The translations under genes and the position numbers were made by a program. Below are positions 9,303-17,653 of a stretch of 64,000 nt of DNA, piece by piece. This DNA is from Allosaccharopolyspora coralli (GTDB lineage Bacteria > Actinomycetota > Actinomycetes > Mycobacteriales > Pseudonocardiaceae). The stretch spans positions 1,488,001 through 1,552,000 of the forward strand of contig NZ_CP045929.1 in assembly GCF_009664835.1 (NCBI RefSeq). Direction: 5' to 3'. Every line of letters begins with the position of its first letter. Position 1 is the first letter of the stretch. The notes under the pieces are model-generated. The model was given only the letters and a program-made list of their open reading frames with translations, did not search any database and was not told the DNA's origin.

Positions 9303-9737
9303 GTGGTGGCCCCGGGAGACGCCGGCAAGGGCGAGGTCGACGTCGCCGAAATGCTCGACATCGAGCCGGACATGGTGGTCCAGGAGATCGGGTGGGACGA
9401 GGACGTCGAGGACGACGTCCGCGCCGCGATCGAGGAACGGTGCGGGGGTGAACTCCTCGACGAGGACGCCCAGGAAGTGGTGGACGTCGTGCTCCTGTGG
9501 TGGCGCGACGAGGACGGCGACCTCACCGACACGCTGCTCGACGTGATGACCCCCCTCGACGACGAGGGCGTGATCTGGGTCCTGACACCGAAGACCGGCC
9601 GCGACGGCTACGTCGAACCCAGCGACATCGCTGAGGCCGCGTCGACGTCGAACCTGGCTCAGACGTCGAACGTCAGCCTCGGGGAGCGGTGGACCGGCAC
9701 GCGGCTGGCTTACCGCAAGGCGAAGACGAAGCGCTGA
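9303..9737 (+). CDS. DUF3052 family protein
   Basis: Acidic protein of 144 residues. The core (VAEMLDIEPDMVVQEIGWDED, then EVVDVVLLWWRDEDGDLTD and GVIWVLTPKTGRDG) matches the actinobacterial DUF3052 family, which is of unknown function but almost always sits between aceE and a peroxiredoxin. I start at GTG 9303, 12 bases behind a GGAGGAG ribosome site; the open frame extends upstream but that part has no family character. Charged, soluble, probably cytoplasmic. Confidence 0.85.
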   Translation: MVAPGDAGKGEVDVAEMLDIEPDMVVQEIGWDEDVEDDVRAAIEERCGGELLDEDAQEVVDVVLLWWRDEDGDLTDTLLDVMTPLDDEGVIWVLTPKTGRDGYVEPSDIAEAASTSNLAQTSNVSLGERWTGTRLAYRKAKTKR

Positions 9738-9876
9738 GAAAGAGCTCGGGCTCCGGCTGCGTGGACGCGCCGCCGGTGCCCGTGTATGCGTAAGCGGTGT
9801 AGGTTCGCCCTGTGTGTCCGGCGCGATCGCGTCGGACACGAGTGGGAACAATCGCCGAGGAACACGAGGGGTGAAC

Positions 9877-10338
9877 ATGTCGGTCGAGGTCGGCGCCCAG
9901 GCGCCGGACTTCACGCTGCCGGACATGAACAAGGAGCAGGTCTCCCTGTCCGGGTTGCGCGCGGAGAAGAACGTTCTACTGGTGTTCTACCCGTTCGCGT
10001 TCAGCGGGGTCTGCCAGGGTGAGTTGTGTCAGGTTCGCGACGAGCTCGCCGAGTTCCAGAACGACAAGGTTCAGGTCGTCGGTGTCTCGGTCGACACGCC
10101 GTTCGCGCTGAAGGCGTGGGCCGAGCAGCAGGGCTACACTTTCCCGCTGCTGTCGGACTTCTGGCCGCACGGCGAGGTTGCGAAGGCCTACGGTGTGTTC
10201 AACGAGAAGGCAGGCATGGCGCTGCGCGGCACGTTCCTGATCGACAGCGCGGGCGAGGTCGTCTTCTCCGAGGTCAACCAGCCCGGCGAGGCCCGGGATC
10301 AGGAGGCATGGAAGAAGGCCATCGCGGCACTTCCTTGA
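9877..10338 (+). CDS. ahpE: Peroxiredoxin, AhpE type
   Basis: Thiol peroxidase of 153 residues that reduces hydroperoxides and peroxynitrite. The peroxidatic Cys is in YPFAFSGVCQGEL (about residue 45), close to the PLAFTGICQGEL motif of the mycobacterial one-Cys AhpE; here a second Cys follows four residues later (ELCQV) where mycobacterial AhpE has Asp, so a disulfide mechanism is conceivable. ATG 9877 has a GAGGGG ribosome site. A hairpin at 10347-10372 probably ends the transcript before tRNA-Val. Confidence 0.88.
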   Translation: MSVEVGAQAPDFTLPDMNKEQVSLSGLRAEKNVLLVFYPFAFSGVCQGELCQVRDELAEFQNDKVQVVGVSVDTPFALKAWAEQQGYTFPLLSDFWPHGEVAKAYGVFNEKAGMALRGTFLIDSAGEVVFSEVNQPGEARDQEAWKKAIAALP

Positions 10339-10346
10339 TCAGTCCA

Positions 10347-10372
10347 CCGGTGCCCGTGTCCGCGGGCACCGG
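10347..10372 (+). terminator. Terminator hairpin after ahpE
   Basis: CCGGTGCCCG and CGGGCACCGG arms, ten perfect pairs around a six-base loop, nine bases after the ahpE stop and directly before tRNA-Val. Confidence 0.75.
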
Positions 10373-10375
10373 CCG

Positions 10376-10447
10376 GGGCGCATAGCTCAGCGGAAGAGCA
10401 CTCGCCTTACAAGCGAGGGGTCGTTGGTTCGAACCCAACTGCGCCCA
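10376..10447 (+). tRNA. tRNA-Val (TAC anticodon)
   Basis: Full cloverleaf: acceptor GGGCGCA/TGCGCCC, D stem GCTC/GAGC, anticodon stem CTCGC/GCGAG with loop CTTACAA giving anticodon TAC, T stem GTTGG/CCAAC with TTCGAAC. The CCA end is not encoded (CACC follows). The 3' half has a degenerate second copy at 11287-11326. Confidence 0.97.
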
Positions 10448-10456
10448 CCCCTGTGA

Positions 10457-10474
10457 CCAGGCATGGAAGCCTGG
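10457..10474 (+). terminator. Hairpin after tRNA-Val
   Basis: CCAGGC and GCCTGG arms around ATGGAA, ten bases after the tRNA; a weak but well-placed terminator. Confidence 0.5.
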
Positions 10475-10579
10475 CGTTCCAGTCAGGAAAACGCGCCAGC
10501 CGTTTCCCGCCGCCGACGCAGACCAGCCACCGGCGGCGCGACATGAGGCTCGACTACGCAGATCAATCCGCGAAACGGT

Positions 10580-11116
10580 TCAACAGTATTGCTGGACAAG
10601 GTCGGCCGGGGCCACGTCGTAGAAGCCAGGATCCGAGCACTTCTCGTCCATGAAGTCCGTCCCGGGCGCTTCTGTCGGCTCTTGCTCGCTGTAGGAGTCC
10701 TCCTGCTGATACCCCGGGGGCTCGACCGTTGAACCCCCGTTGCCATACGGGGGGTAGCCGCAGAGCGCCGGGTTGTCCCACCGATCGGTTTCGGTGTTGC
10801 ACAGGCCGTCGTCAGTCCCCGGGGTCGAGTCATTGCCGACGACACCGGTCTCCGGCGCGACCGTCTCCGGTTCGATGAGATCGCACTGGATCTTGGTTTT
10901 CTCGTCCATGTCGGCAGGGTCCAGCCCGCAGTTGTCGGTGGGAGCTTGCTCCTCCACGGGGGCCATCAGTTCCGGCGCCGGTGGAGGAGGCGGAGGTGCC
11001 GGAACCTGCGTCGTCTCAGCAGGGGGGCGCGGCGGCGTGTCCTCCACGGCGCTCGTGCACCCTGAGAGGGCCAAGATTCCTCCGGACAGAAGTGCGACAC
11101 ACGATAGGTACTTCAT
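10580..11116 (-). CDS. Secreted lipoprotein with conserved Cys motif, unknown function
   Basis: A 178-residue predicted lipoprotein: short signal peptide with lipobox LSGC (Cys about residue 20), a proline-rich linker (residues 27-55), then a small cysteine-bearing domain. I do not recognise a named family. The motif TDNCGLDPADMDEKTKIQC (about residues 60-79) recurs almost unchanged in the lipoprotein at 23952-24527, and both proteins also have several further Cys residues and acidic, Tyr/Gly/Pro-rich tails ending in Cys. Start ATG 11116 with GAGGGG upstream. It lies between tRNA-Val and a degenerate copy of the tRNA 3' half, so it may have arrived by integration; inference only. Confidence 0.7.
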   Translation of the reverse strand: MKYLSCVALLSGGILALSGCTSAVEDTPPRPPAETTQVPAPPPPPPAPELMAPVEEQAPTDNCGLDPADMDEKTKIQCDLIEPETVAPETGVVGNDSTPGTDDGLCNTETDRWDNPALCGYPPYGNGGSTVEPPGYQQEDSYSEQEPTEAPGTDFMDEKCSDPGFYDVAPADLVQQYC

Positions 11117-11286
11117 TTCGACCCCTCGATCAGGTCAGAACTGATCTTTGTAACGGGCATGTCAGACCGCTGGGCACTCGCACGTTGTGTTGGGGGACCA
11201 GGGGAAGTGATTTCTTGCGGTAGTGGCTACCCCAGAAACGACATCTGTGATCGTGTCGTCAACCTGTTTCGGAGAAGGAGAGATTT

Positions 11287-11326
11287 CAAGCTAGGGGTCA
11301 TTGGATCGAGCCCAACTGTCCCCATC
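11287..11326 (+). repeat. Degenerate duplicate of tRNA-Val 3' half (att-like remnant)
   Basis: Aligning with tRNA-Val positions 10410-10449, about 31 of 40 bases match, including CAAGC, AGGGGTC, TTGG, CCCAACTG and CCCA. No 5' half is present, so it is not a tRNA gene. Such partial copies are typical of attachment sites left by tRNA-targeting integrases; none is present here. Confidence 0.5.
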
Positions 11327-11345
11327 ATCGAGTGGAACGTCGACG

Positions 11346-12002
11346 TCAGTACATCTTCGAGCAGGCGACAGTGGCGAACTCGCCGCTGGCCTGCTTGTCG
11401 TCGACGACCTCGTCGCCGCGGAACAGCGTGCAGCCGACTTCGCCCGTACTGGGGCCGCCGTTGTTCATGTAATCGTCCATGCTGGGGGAGCGGCTCACCG
11501 ATACCGAGACGAACCCGGATTCCAGATCGATCGTCTGCGCTCCCGTCACGGTGTTGCTCGTGGTGCCTTGGCCGTCGGTCACCGTGACCGAAATTTCTCC
11601 CTCTCCCCAGATCTCGGCACGCGCGGACTGCTCGTCGGGGACGGCGGGAGCCGCCGGCTGTGCGCCCTGAACAGGGGCGGCGGCGCCGGCGGGTTGCGGC
11701 GGCGCCGGCGGGGCCGTCGAGCCGATCGCAGCCGCCCACGCCATACAGATCACGAGTCCGACGGCGGACAGCGCGGTTCCGGCGATCGCGACTCCTCTGT
11801 TGCTCGCCGTGCCCTTGCTCGCACGAACGATTCCCAGGATTCCGAAGATCAATCCCAGAATGACGAGGGGCCAGGCGATCACGCCGATGATAGGAATGAC
11901 GGAAAAAACGACGCCGATGATTCCCAGAACGAGTGAAGTCACGCCGAAACCGTTCTTCGGGACGGAGATCGGAAACGGCGGTCCAGCGGGTGATGTCGTC
12001 AT
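11346..12002 (-). CDS. DUF4190 membrane protein with MmpS-like C-terminal domain
   Basis: A 218-residue protein. Residues about 15-90 hold two to three transmembrane helices with the DUF4190 pattern (GVTSLVLGIIG... LGLIFGILG... GVAIAGTAL). A Pro/Ala linker follows, then a ~85-residue extracytoplasmic beta domain with two Cys (GCTLFRGDEV and TVACSKMY) that resembles the MmpS fold of mycobacterial siderophore exporters. The pairing suggests a membrane-tethered accessory protein; I infer this from pattern alone. ATG 12002 has a GGGGGACACC ribosome site. No MmpL partner is nearby. Confidence 0.7.
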   Translation of the reverse strand: MTTSPAGPPFPISVPKNGFGVTSLVLGIIGVVFSVIPIIGVIAWPLVILGLIFGILGIVRASKGTASNRGVAIAGTALSAVGLVICMAWAAAIGSTAPPAPPQPAGAAAPVQGAQPAAPAVPDEQSARAEIWGEGEISVTVTDGQGTTSNTVTGAQTIDLESGFVSVSVSRSPSMDDYMNNGGPSTGEVGCTLFRGDEVVDDKQASGEFATVACSKMY

Positions 12003-12235
12003 GGTGTCCCCCGATTCGATTTTGGCTCGTCCCAGGTGAGAGCTTACTGTAGAGCCGTCGATTCGAGCCGTCAACGACCGGTGGAAAATGACTCGGTGGG
12101 CCGACAGTGAGAGAATCACCGACAGGGCCAGATCGGGGGATTCTCTATCTCGTATCCCGCCGTGAGATGCCCAGCACGATCATTCGGTGGAGTTGTCCAC
12201 AGGGCGGGGCGGTCGGAGTGGGTTGTTGCTTGGGG

Positions 12236-12658
12236 TCACCGCGCGGTGGGGTGGGTGTCAAGCCAGCGTCGGGCTCGGGTGGGGGAGGCGCGGGAGAGCC
12301 AGGCGTCCTCGACGAGTTCGGTCAGCTCGGACAGCGTGATCTCGCCCAATCGGCAGGCACGCACGAGCACCGAGGGATGGTCGTCGAAGTGTGGCGTGGT
12401 GAAGTGAGGTGTCGTCGGATCCTGCACCAGCGCGAGTTTGTCGGACTCCGACGGCACCCAGAACATGATCACGTCCGGGTAGCGCTCGCCGGTGTGCGGA
12501 TCGACGGCGTCGGGGCGCGGTGTCCGGAAGAACACGAACGACTTTCCACCGACCTGGTAGACGGGGTTGCCCTTCGAACCGTGCTCGACGGTCACGTGTG
12601 GCATGGCATGCGCGAGTTCGTGGACATCCTGGACGCGAGCCGGGCGCGGAACTGCCAT
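12236..12658 (-). CDS. MmcQ/YjbR family protein
   Basis: A 140-residue soluble protein with the YjbR-like domain features: an N-terminal helix (ARVQDVHELAHAMPHV), the strand KSFVFFRTPRPD, a VIMFWVPSESDKLALVQD segment and the C-terminal WLSRASPTRARRWL helix. The fold is a double-wing DNA-binding-like fold but no function is established. Start ATG 12658; the open frame extends further upstream without family similarity. It is divergent from the broken hydrolase at 12789. Confidence 0.75.
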   Translation of the reverse strand: MAVPRPARVQDVHELAHAMPHVTVEHGSKGNPVYQVGGKSFVFFRTPRPDAVDPHTGERYPDVIMFWVPSESDKLALVQDPTTPHFTTPHFDDHPSVLVRACRLGEITLSELTELVEDAWLSRASPTRARRWLDTHPTAR

Positions 12659-12788
12659 GAAATGAGGGTACGAGTCATTCGGTCGAACTGACGGTGTCCC
12701 TACGGGTCGATGACGTCCGACACCTGCCGGGCTCCGCAGTGCGCCCGTAGACTCGAAATCGAACATTGTGGACGAAACGGGGGGCGAC

Positions 12789-13981
12789 ATGACTGACGAG
12801 CCGCGGTGGGTACGGCGGGCGAACGTGCGCAGGGTTCGACGGCCGTTGGTGTCCGGCAGCTTCGAGCTCGCCTACGTGCGGACGGGCGGCGCGGACGGCG
12901 TTCCCGTCGTCCTGGTCCCGGGAGGCCCCGGCTTGGCTTCGGTGCTGCCCTACTGGAATCTGCGCTCGAAGGCGACCGCGCGTGGGCTCGACGTGATCAT
13001 GATGGAGCACCGTGGCGTTGGACTGTCCCGACAGGACACGGCGGTCGTGATCTTCCGCGTGAAGCCGTGACGGTGATCGAGGCGGCGGACGATCTCGCCG
13101 CTGTTCTCGACGACTGCGGCGTGTCCCGTGCGGTGATCTACGGGACCTCGTACGGCTCGTATCTCGCTCAGGCCTTCGGCGTGCGACACCCGGATCGGGT
13201 CGCGGGCATGGTGCTGGACTCGACGATTCTGGAAGCCGACAAGAACGAAACGTCGAAGACGAATATGCGACGGCTGTTCTGGGACGGGAACGAACCGGAG
13301 ACCAAGGGGGTCACCGCCCAGCTCCGATACCTCGTCGAATCCGAGGCCGTCCCCGTACGCCAGACCGGACCCGTCGTGCAGACGACGTACGAGTTCGGCG
13401 GCCTCGCGGTGCTGGAACGCATGGCGGACAACGTCCGCAGCGGCCGGCTCGGAACGTGGAACTGGGTGGCCGGGCTCGGTGAGCGCGAACTGACGTCGGT
13501 TACGCGACACGTCATGGAAGGCGATCTCGTCGCAGGCATCGCCTTCGGCGAGCTCGGCTTCGGACTCGGTTCCGACGGACTGCCGCTGGACCCCAATGTG
13601 CGGTTCGGCGAGCTCGCCGCCGACGCCCCGCCGTTCATCGGGGAGGCATTCGACCTGCCCGCTTCGTTGCCGGAGTTCGACTGGCCCACGGCTGTGGTGT
13701 CGGGTGAGCGGGACATGCGGTCACCGCGGGTGAACGCTGAGCGCGCGGCCGAGTTGATACCGGGGGCGACGCTGGTGCCGTTCGACGATCTCGGGCACAG
13801 CCTCCTCGACACTCACCCGCTTGCAGCTCTGCATGTCGCGCACGCCGTCGCGGTCGGCGCGCAATCGACGCTGCCGGAACTGGCACCGCGCATCGCCGCG
13901 TTGCCCCGACACGGATCGATGGCGTGGCTCGGCCGCCTCATCGACGCCCGTGTGCGTGCGGAACGTCTGCTGCCGAGATAA
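12789..13981 (+). pseudogene. Alpha/beta hydrolase (prolyl aminopeptidase-like), frameshifted
   Basis: The first ~90 codons (ATG 12789, GGGGGCGAC ribosome site) carry the oxyanion VPGGPG and the EHRGVGLSRQD block, then stop at 13068-13070. The rest of the enzyme continues in the frame one base behind: DLPREAVTVIEAADDLAAVL, the nucleophile GTSYGSY, an Asp near ERDMRSPR and the His in DDLGHSLLDTHP. The switch lies near 13040-13046 (ACACGGCGGTCGTG); adding one base there restores an uninterrupted protein of about 397 residues. It is either a true mutation or a sequencing error. I see no slippery heptamer that would suggest programmed frameshifting. Confidence 0.85.
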
Positions 13982-13992
13982 GAGGCCGCGAC

Positions 13993-14023
13993 GTGAGGTT
14001 CCGCCACGCAATCACCAACGCAG
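13993..14023 (+). repeat. Dispersed intergenic repeat, copy 2
   Basis: Begins GTGAGGTTCCGCCACG, identical to the minus-strand reading of 6006-6036, with weaker similarity through ACGCAG. It sits in the short gap between the broken hydrolase and the convergent IclR gene. Confidence 0.5.
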
Positions 14024-14043
14024 CACCCCTGAAGGCTCAGGCG

Positions 14044-14742
14044 TCACGTGTCGACTTCCTCGGCGATCGTCGCGGCAATCTCCCGGAGTGTGGGCGCGAT
14101 CGTCGTCGCGTCGAGCTGGCTCAACGCGACCACGCCGATACTGGCGCCTGCGTGCCCGGACGCGTTCGGCAGACGTGTCGCCAGACCCCACGCACCGGGC
14201 TCCAGCTCTGCGGTGGTCGTCGCGTAGCCGCGCGTGCGCGCTCGAGTGACCTCGGTCCGTTCGCCCTCGACCGCAGGGCGCCCGGCGAGGATCGCGAGTC
14301 CCGCGGCGCTCACCGTCAACGGATGGCGTATCCCGAGCCGGTAGCCGACGTGCAGCCGCGCGTTGCCCGGTTCCACCACACACGCGCTGACGGCGTCGTC
14401 CTGGTCGGCGACCGCGAGAAACGCCGTCGCGGCAACGTGTTCGGCGAGTCGGGTCAGGTGTGGCTCGGCGGCTCGTCGGAGGTCGGCGCGGACGGCTGTG
14501 GCGAGTTCGAGCAGGCCGAGGCCCACGCGGTGGTGACCGTCAGCTCCGACAGTGACGAGGTTGTGCGCACGCAACGTGCCGATCAGCCGGTACACGACCG
14601 TGCGGTGCAGGCCGAGTTCCGTCGCGATCGCATTGATCCCGAGGCCCTGGCGATGGTGCCGCAGCAGTTCGAGCACGAGCAGCCCGTTGCCCAAGGTCTT
14701 CGAGTACGCGCGCGCGTTGACACCCGATGTGCCCTGCGTCAC
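14044..14742 (-). CDS. IclR-family transcriptional regulator
   Basis: About 232 residues: an N-terminal winged helix (LLVLELLRHHRQGLGINAIATELGLHRTVVYRLIGTL, quoted over parts of residues 15-55) and a C-terminal GAF-like effector domain. I start at GTG 14742 because GAGGAG lies six bases upstream; the frame is open further upstream but reads as low-complexity Arg/Pro. It is divergently transcribed from the hydrolase-P450 pair (62-bp gap), so it probably controls that pair and itself; ligand unknown. Confidence 0.85.
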   Translation of the reverse strand: MTQGTSGVNARAYSKTLGNGLLVLELLRHHRQGLGINAIATELGLHRTVVYRLIGTLRAHNLVTVGADGHHRVGLGLLELATAVRADLRRAAEPHLTRLAEHVAATAFLAVADQDDAVSACVVEPGNARLHVGYRLGIRHPLTVSAAGLAILAGRPAVEGERTEVTRARTRGYATTTAELEPGAWGLATRLPNASGHAGASIGVVALSQLDATTIAPTLREIAATIAEEVDT

Positions 14743-14804
14743 TCTTGTCTCCTCGGGGTGCGAAAGAGGCACTGAAAGAGCGAATGTAGCACGCGGAGGC
14801 ACAT

Positions 14805-15563
14805 ATGGCAGGCGCGTACGAGCGCCACGGGGACGGGCCGCACACCGTCCTGGTGCTGCACGGCTGGTTCGGGGCGGCATCGACTTGGGGTGCGCTGCGC
14901 CCCCACCTGGACGGTGAGGAGTTCAGCTATGTGTTCGCGAACTACCGGGGGTACGGCGGGCGGCAGGACGTCGCCGGGGAGTACTCGATCGCGGAGTCGG
15001 CGCGAGATGTGCTCGCCGTGGCCGACGAACTCGGTGTCGGGTCGTTCTCCGTCGTGGGTCACTCGATGGGCGGCAGCGTCATGCAGCGGGTGTTCGCCGA
15101 CGCGCCGGACCGGGTGCGTTCCCTCGTCGGGATCTCGCCGGTTCCTGCCAGCGGTGTCCCGTTCGACGACGAGACCTGGGGTTTGTTCTCCGGTGCCGCC
15201 GACGATCCGGCTCATCGTCGGGCGATCGTCGACTTCACCACCGGCAACCGGCTCACCGGCGTGTGGCTGGACGCGATGGTGAGTCAGTCGGCGCGCAACT
15301 CGACCCCCGAGGCCGTTGCCGGTCATCTGCGCGCCTGGGCGAAGACGGACTTTCACACCGAGATCGCGGACAGTGAGGTTCCGATCAAGGTGATCGTCGG
15401 CGAACACGACCCGGCGCTCGGCGAGGACACGATCCGCGCCACGTTCGGGCAGTGGTATCCGAAGCTGGAGCTGGAGGTCATGGCGAACGCGGGCCACTAC
15501 GCGCCGGACGAGACGCCGGTGGCGTTGGCGACGTCGATCGAATCGTTCCTTCGGGAGAGGTGA
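14805..15563 (+). CDS. Alpha/beta hydrolase
   Basis: A 252-residue hydrolase with the complete catalytic set: oxyanion HGWFG, nucleophile elbow GHSMGGS (Ser about residue 86), Asp in VGEHDPAL and His in NAGHYAPDE. The family is broad (esterases, lactonases, C-C hydrolases), so substrate is unknown. ATG 14805 has GGAGG seven bases upstream. The stop overlaps the P450 start by one base (TGATG), so the two are co-translated, and the IclR gene is divergent: together they look like a small catabolic module. Confidence 0.88.
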   Translation: MAGAYERHGDGPHTVLVLHGWFGAASTWGALRPHLDGEEFSYVFANYRGYGGRQDVAGEYSIAESARDVLAVADELGVGSFSVVGHSMGGSVMQRVFADAPDRVRSLVGISPVPASGVPFDDETWGLFSGAADDPAHRRAIVDFTTGNRLTGVWLDAMVSQSARNSTPEAVAGHLRAWAKTDFHTEIADSEVPIKVIVGEHDPALGEDTIRATFGQWYPKLELEVMANAGHYAPDETPVALATSIESFLRER

Positions 15564-16804
15564 TGACCGCCGACGTCTTCGATCCCAGGGTTTTCGCCGA
15601 CGGACTGCCGCACGAACGGTTCCGGCTGCTCCGGGACACCGCACCGGTGAGCTGGCAGGAGGAACACGAGGTACTCGGGTGGCCTTCCGGGCCCGGGTAT
15701 TGGGCCGTGACGCGTCATGCCGACGTCAAGCACGTGCTGCGTACACCCGAGGTGTTCTCGTCGTGGCTCGGCGCCACCCAGATCCGGGATCCCGACCCGG
15801 ACGATCTGGACTTCGTCCGCCGGATGATCCTGAACATGGACGCCCCGGAACATCAGCGGTTGCGCCGGGTGGTGGCAGGCGTGTTCACTCGGCGCCGGCT
15901 CGAACGGTTCGCCGACCGGATCGCCGCCCGTGCTCGGAAGCTTCTCGATGCTGTCGCCGACCGGGGACGCTGCGATCTACCGGTCGAGGTGACCGACGAC
16001 TTCCCGCTGGTGAACCTGGCCGAGTTGCTCGGGGTTCCTTCGTGGGATCGGGACTTGCTGCTGGGCTGGACGAATCGGGTGATCGGATACCAGGACCCGG
16101 AGCACGCCGAGGTGGTGCGGGACGAGCACGGGAACCCGATCGACCCGCGCTCACCGGCGCTGTTGGGGGACATGTTCGCCTACGCGCAGGAACTCGCGGA
16201 GCACAAGCGCGCGCATCCGCGTGACGACCTCATGACGGCCCTGGTTCAGTCCGCTGTGGATGGACGAAGTCTGACCGACGCCGAGCTGACGATGTTCTTC
16301 TTCCTCGTCGTCATAGCGGGAAACGACACGGTGCGCAGTGCGCTGCCGGGTGGAGTCCTCGCGTTGACCGAACACCCGGTGCAGTACCGGAAGTTGCGTG
16401 AACACCCGGAACTGGTGCCCGGCGCGATCGAGGAAATGCTGCGCTGGCACCCGCCGGTGCTGAGTTTCCGGCGCACCGCGACTCAGGACACCGAGGTCGC
16501 GGGCGTGCGGATCCGCGAGGGCGACAAGGTCGTCGTCTATCACGCCTCCGCGCACTTCGACGAGCGCGCGTTCCAGGATCCGTTCGACTTCGACATCACC
16601 CGCGAACCCAACGATCACCTCGCGTTCGGCCAGGGGCCGCACCTGTGCTTGGGGGCGCACTTCGGCAGGTTGCAGCTGCGCGTGTTCTTCCGGGAGCTGG
16701 CGCGTCGGATCCCGCAGCTCGACCTCGACGGTTCGCCGACGAGGCTGACCTCCAACTTCATCAACGGCATCACCCATCTTCCCGTCCGTTGGAGTACGCG
16801 ATGA
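15563..16804 (+). CDS. Cytochrome P450
   Basis: Soluble bacterial class I P450 of 413 residues. The I-helix motif is AGNDT (about residue 252), the ExxR lies near EEMLRWHPP, and the haem loop FGQGPHLCLGAHF places the thiolate Cys near residue 361. The block FVRRMILNMDAPEHQRLRR resembles P450s that act on steroids and terpenoids (CYP125/CYP142-like region), but that is only an impression. No ferredoxin or reductase gene is adjacent. ATG 15563 overlaps the preceding stop. Confidence 0.92.
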   Translation: MTADVFDPRVFADGLPHERFRLLRDTAPVSWQEEHEVLGWPSGPGYWAVTRHADVKHVLRTPEVFSSWLGATQIRDPDPDDLDFVRRMILNMDAPEHQRLRRVVAGVFTRRRLERFADRIAARARKLLDAVADRGRCDLPVEVTDDFPLVNLAELLGVPSWDRDLLLGWTNRVIGYQDPEHAEVVRDEHGNPIDPRSPALLGDMFAYAQELAEHKRAHPRDDLMTALVQSAVDGRSLTDAELTMFFFLVVIAGNDTVRSALPGGVLALTEHPVQYRKLREHPELVPGAIEEMLRWHPPVLSFRRTATQDTEVAGVRIREGDKVVVYHASAHFDERAFQDPFDFDITREPNDHLAFGQGPHLCLGAHFGRLQLRVFFRELARRIPQLDLDGSPTRLTSNFINGITHLPVRWSTR

Positions 16805-16862
16805 ACCGCTCCGGACTGCGAATCTCCTGACGCTGCAGGCGCCGGTGTCGTGGCGCCGACTG

Positions 16863-16878
16863 GTGAATGTGAGTTCAC
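16863..16878. promoter_or_regulatory. Candidate TetR operator 1
   Basis: GTGAATGTGAGTTCAC: 5-bp inverted arms GTGAA/TTCAC with a six-base centre, 88 bp upstream of the TetR gene. A second site with the same TGAA-N6-TTCA layout lies at 16933-16946. Confidence 0.45.
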
Positions 16879-16932
16879 GGCGAACGACGTGTGGTTCATC
16901 CGGCTCCGGCGGCTCTCGTCGAGTGGCTAGAA

Positions 16933-16946
16933 TGAACGTCGATTCA
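16933..16946. promoter_or_regulatory. Candidate TetR operator 2
   Basis: TGAACGTCGATTCA has the same TGAA-N6-TTCA layout as 16863-16878 and lies 20 bp before the TetR start, where it would block initiation. Two sites 70 bp apart support autoregulation. Confidence 0.45.
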
Positions 16947-16966
16947 CCGGAGGGAACGGAGGCCGA

Positions 16967-17653
16967 ATGGGGTCCACGCGCCGTGCCACCGAGGTCGACC
17001 CGGACGCGGCGGCCCGTGCGGTCCGTGTCGAGCAACGGAGCAGGCAGCTGCTCGACGCCGCGGCACGCCTGATGGAACGCGAGGGTTCGCAGGCGGTGTC
17101 GATGCAGGCCGTCGCCGACGAGGCCGGGGTCAGTGTCGGCCTGATCTATCGGTACTTCGGTGGCAAGGACGAGCTCCTGCTGGCGGTGATCGTCGACGTC
17201 CTGGACACTTTCGCGTCCCGGATTCCGGCCGCGCTCGAGGCTGCGGAAGCGGACCCGGTGCACCGGCTCGCCGCCGCCTTCCGTGCGTACTGCGAGGTCA
17301 TCGACGAGCATCGGCACGCGGCCGTGCTCACCTACCGGGAGAGCAAGAGTCTCGGTGTCGAAGGCCGGGAGAAGATCAAGGACCTGGAGATCAAGACCAG
17401 TGAGCCTCTGCGGACCCTGCTGCGGCAAGGAATCGACGCGGGGACCGTCGTCGACGTCGACGTCGACCTTGTCGCCTACAACATGCTGCTGCTCGCGCAC
17501 GGGTGGGCGCTCAAGCACTGGCACTTCGAACGGTCGCTCGGGCTCGACCAGTACGTGCGTGAGCAGACCGCGCTGATCCTGCGCGGGCTGGTCGAGCCAC
17601 GGCGCAGCCGCGACTACCGCTCGCTGCTCGACCCCGTCGCCCCGGAGTTCTGA
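16967..17653 (+). CDS. TetR-family transcriptional regulator
   Basis: A 228-residue repressor: N-terminal helix-turn-helix LLDAAARLMEREG...MQAVADEAGVSVGLIYRYFGGKDEL (residues about 28-70) and an all-helical ligand domain. ATG 16967 follows a GGAGG ribosome site. Two inverted repeats of equal geometry upstream suggest it controls its own promoter. It is downstream of the P450 gene on the same strand with a 162-bp gap, so it could sense a substrate or product of that module; inference. Confidence 0.88.
   Translation: MGSTRRATEVDPDAAARAVRVEQRSRQLLDAAARLMEREGSQAVSMQAVADEAGVSVGLIYRYFGGKDELLLAVIVDVLDTFASRIPAALEAAEADPVHRLAAAFRAYCEVIDEHRHAAVLTYRESKSLGVEGREKIKDLEIKTSEPLRTLLRQGIDAGTVVDVDVDLVAYNMLLLAHGWALKHWHFERSLGLDQYVREQTALILRGLVEPRRSRDYRSLLDPVAPEF

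Noticed and set aside
11287-11326. Second tRNA gene
   Set aside because: Only the 3' half is present; no acceptor 5' strand, D arm or anticodon arm.
13030-13070. Programmed ribosomal frameshift in the hydrolase
   Set aside because: No slippery heptamer or downstream pseudoknot was evident; a mutation or sequencing error is simpler.
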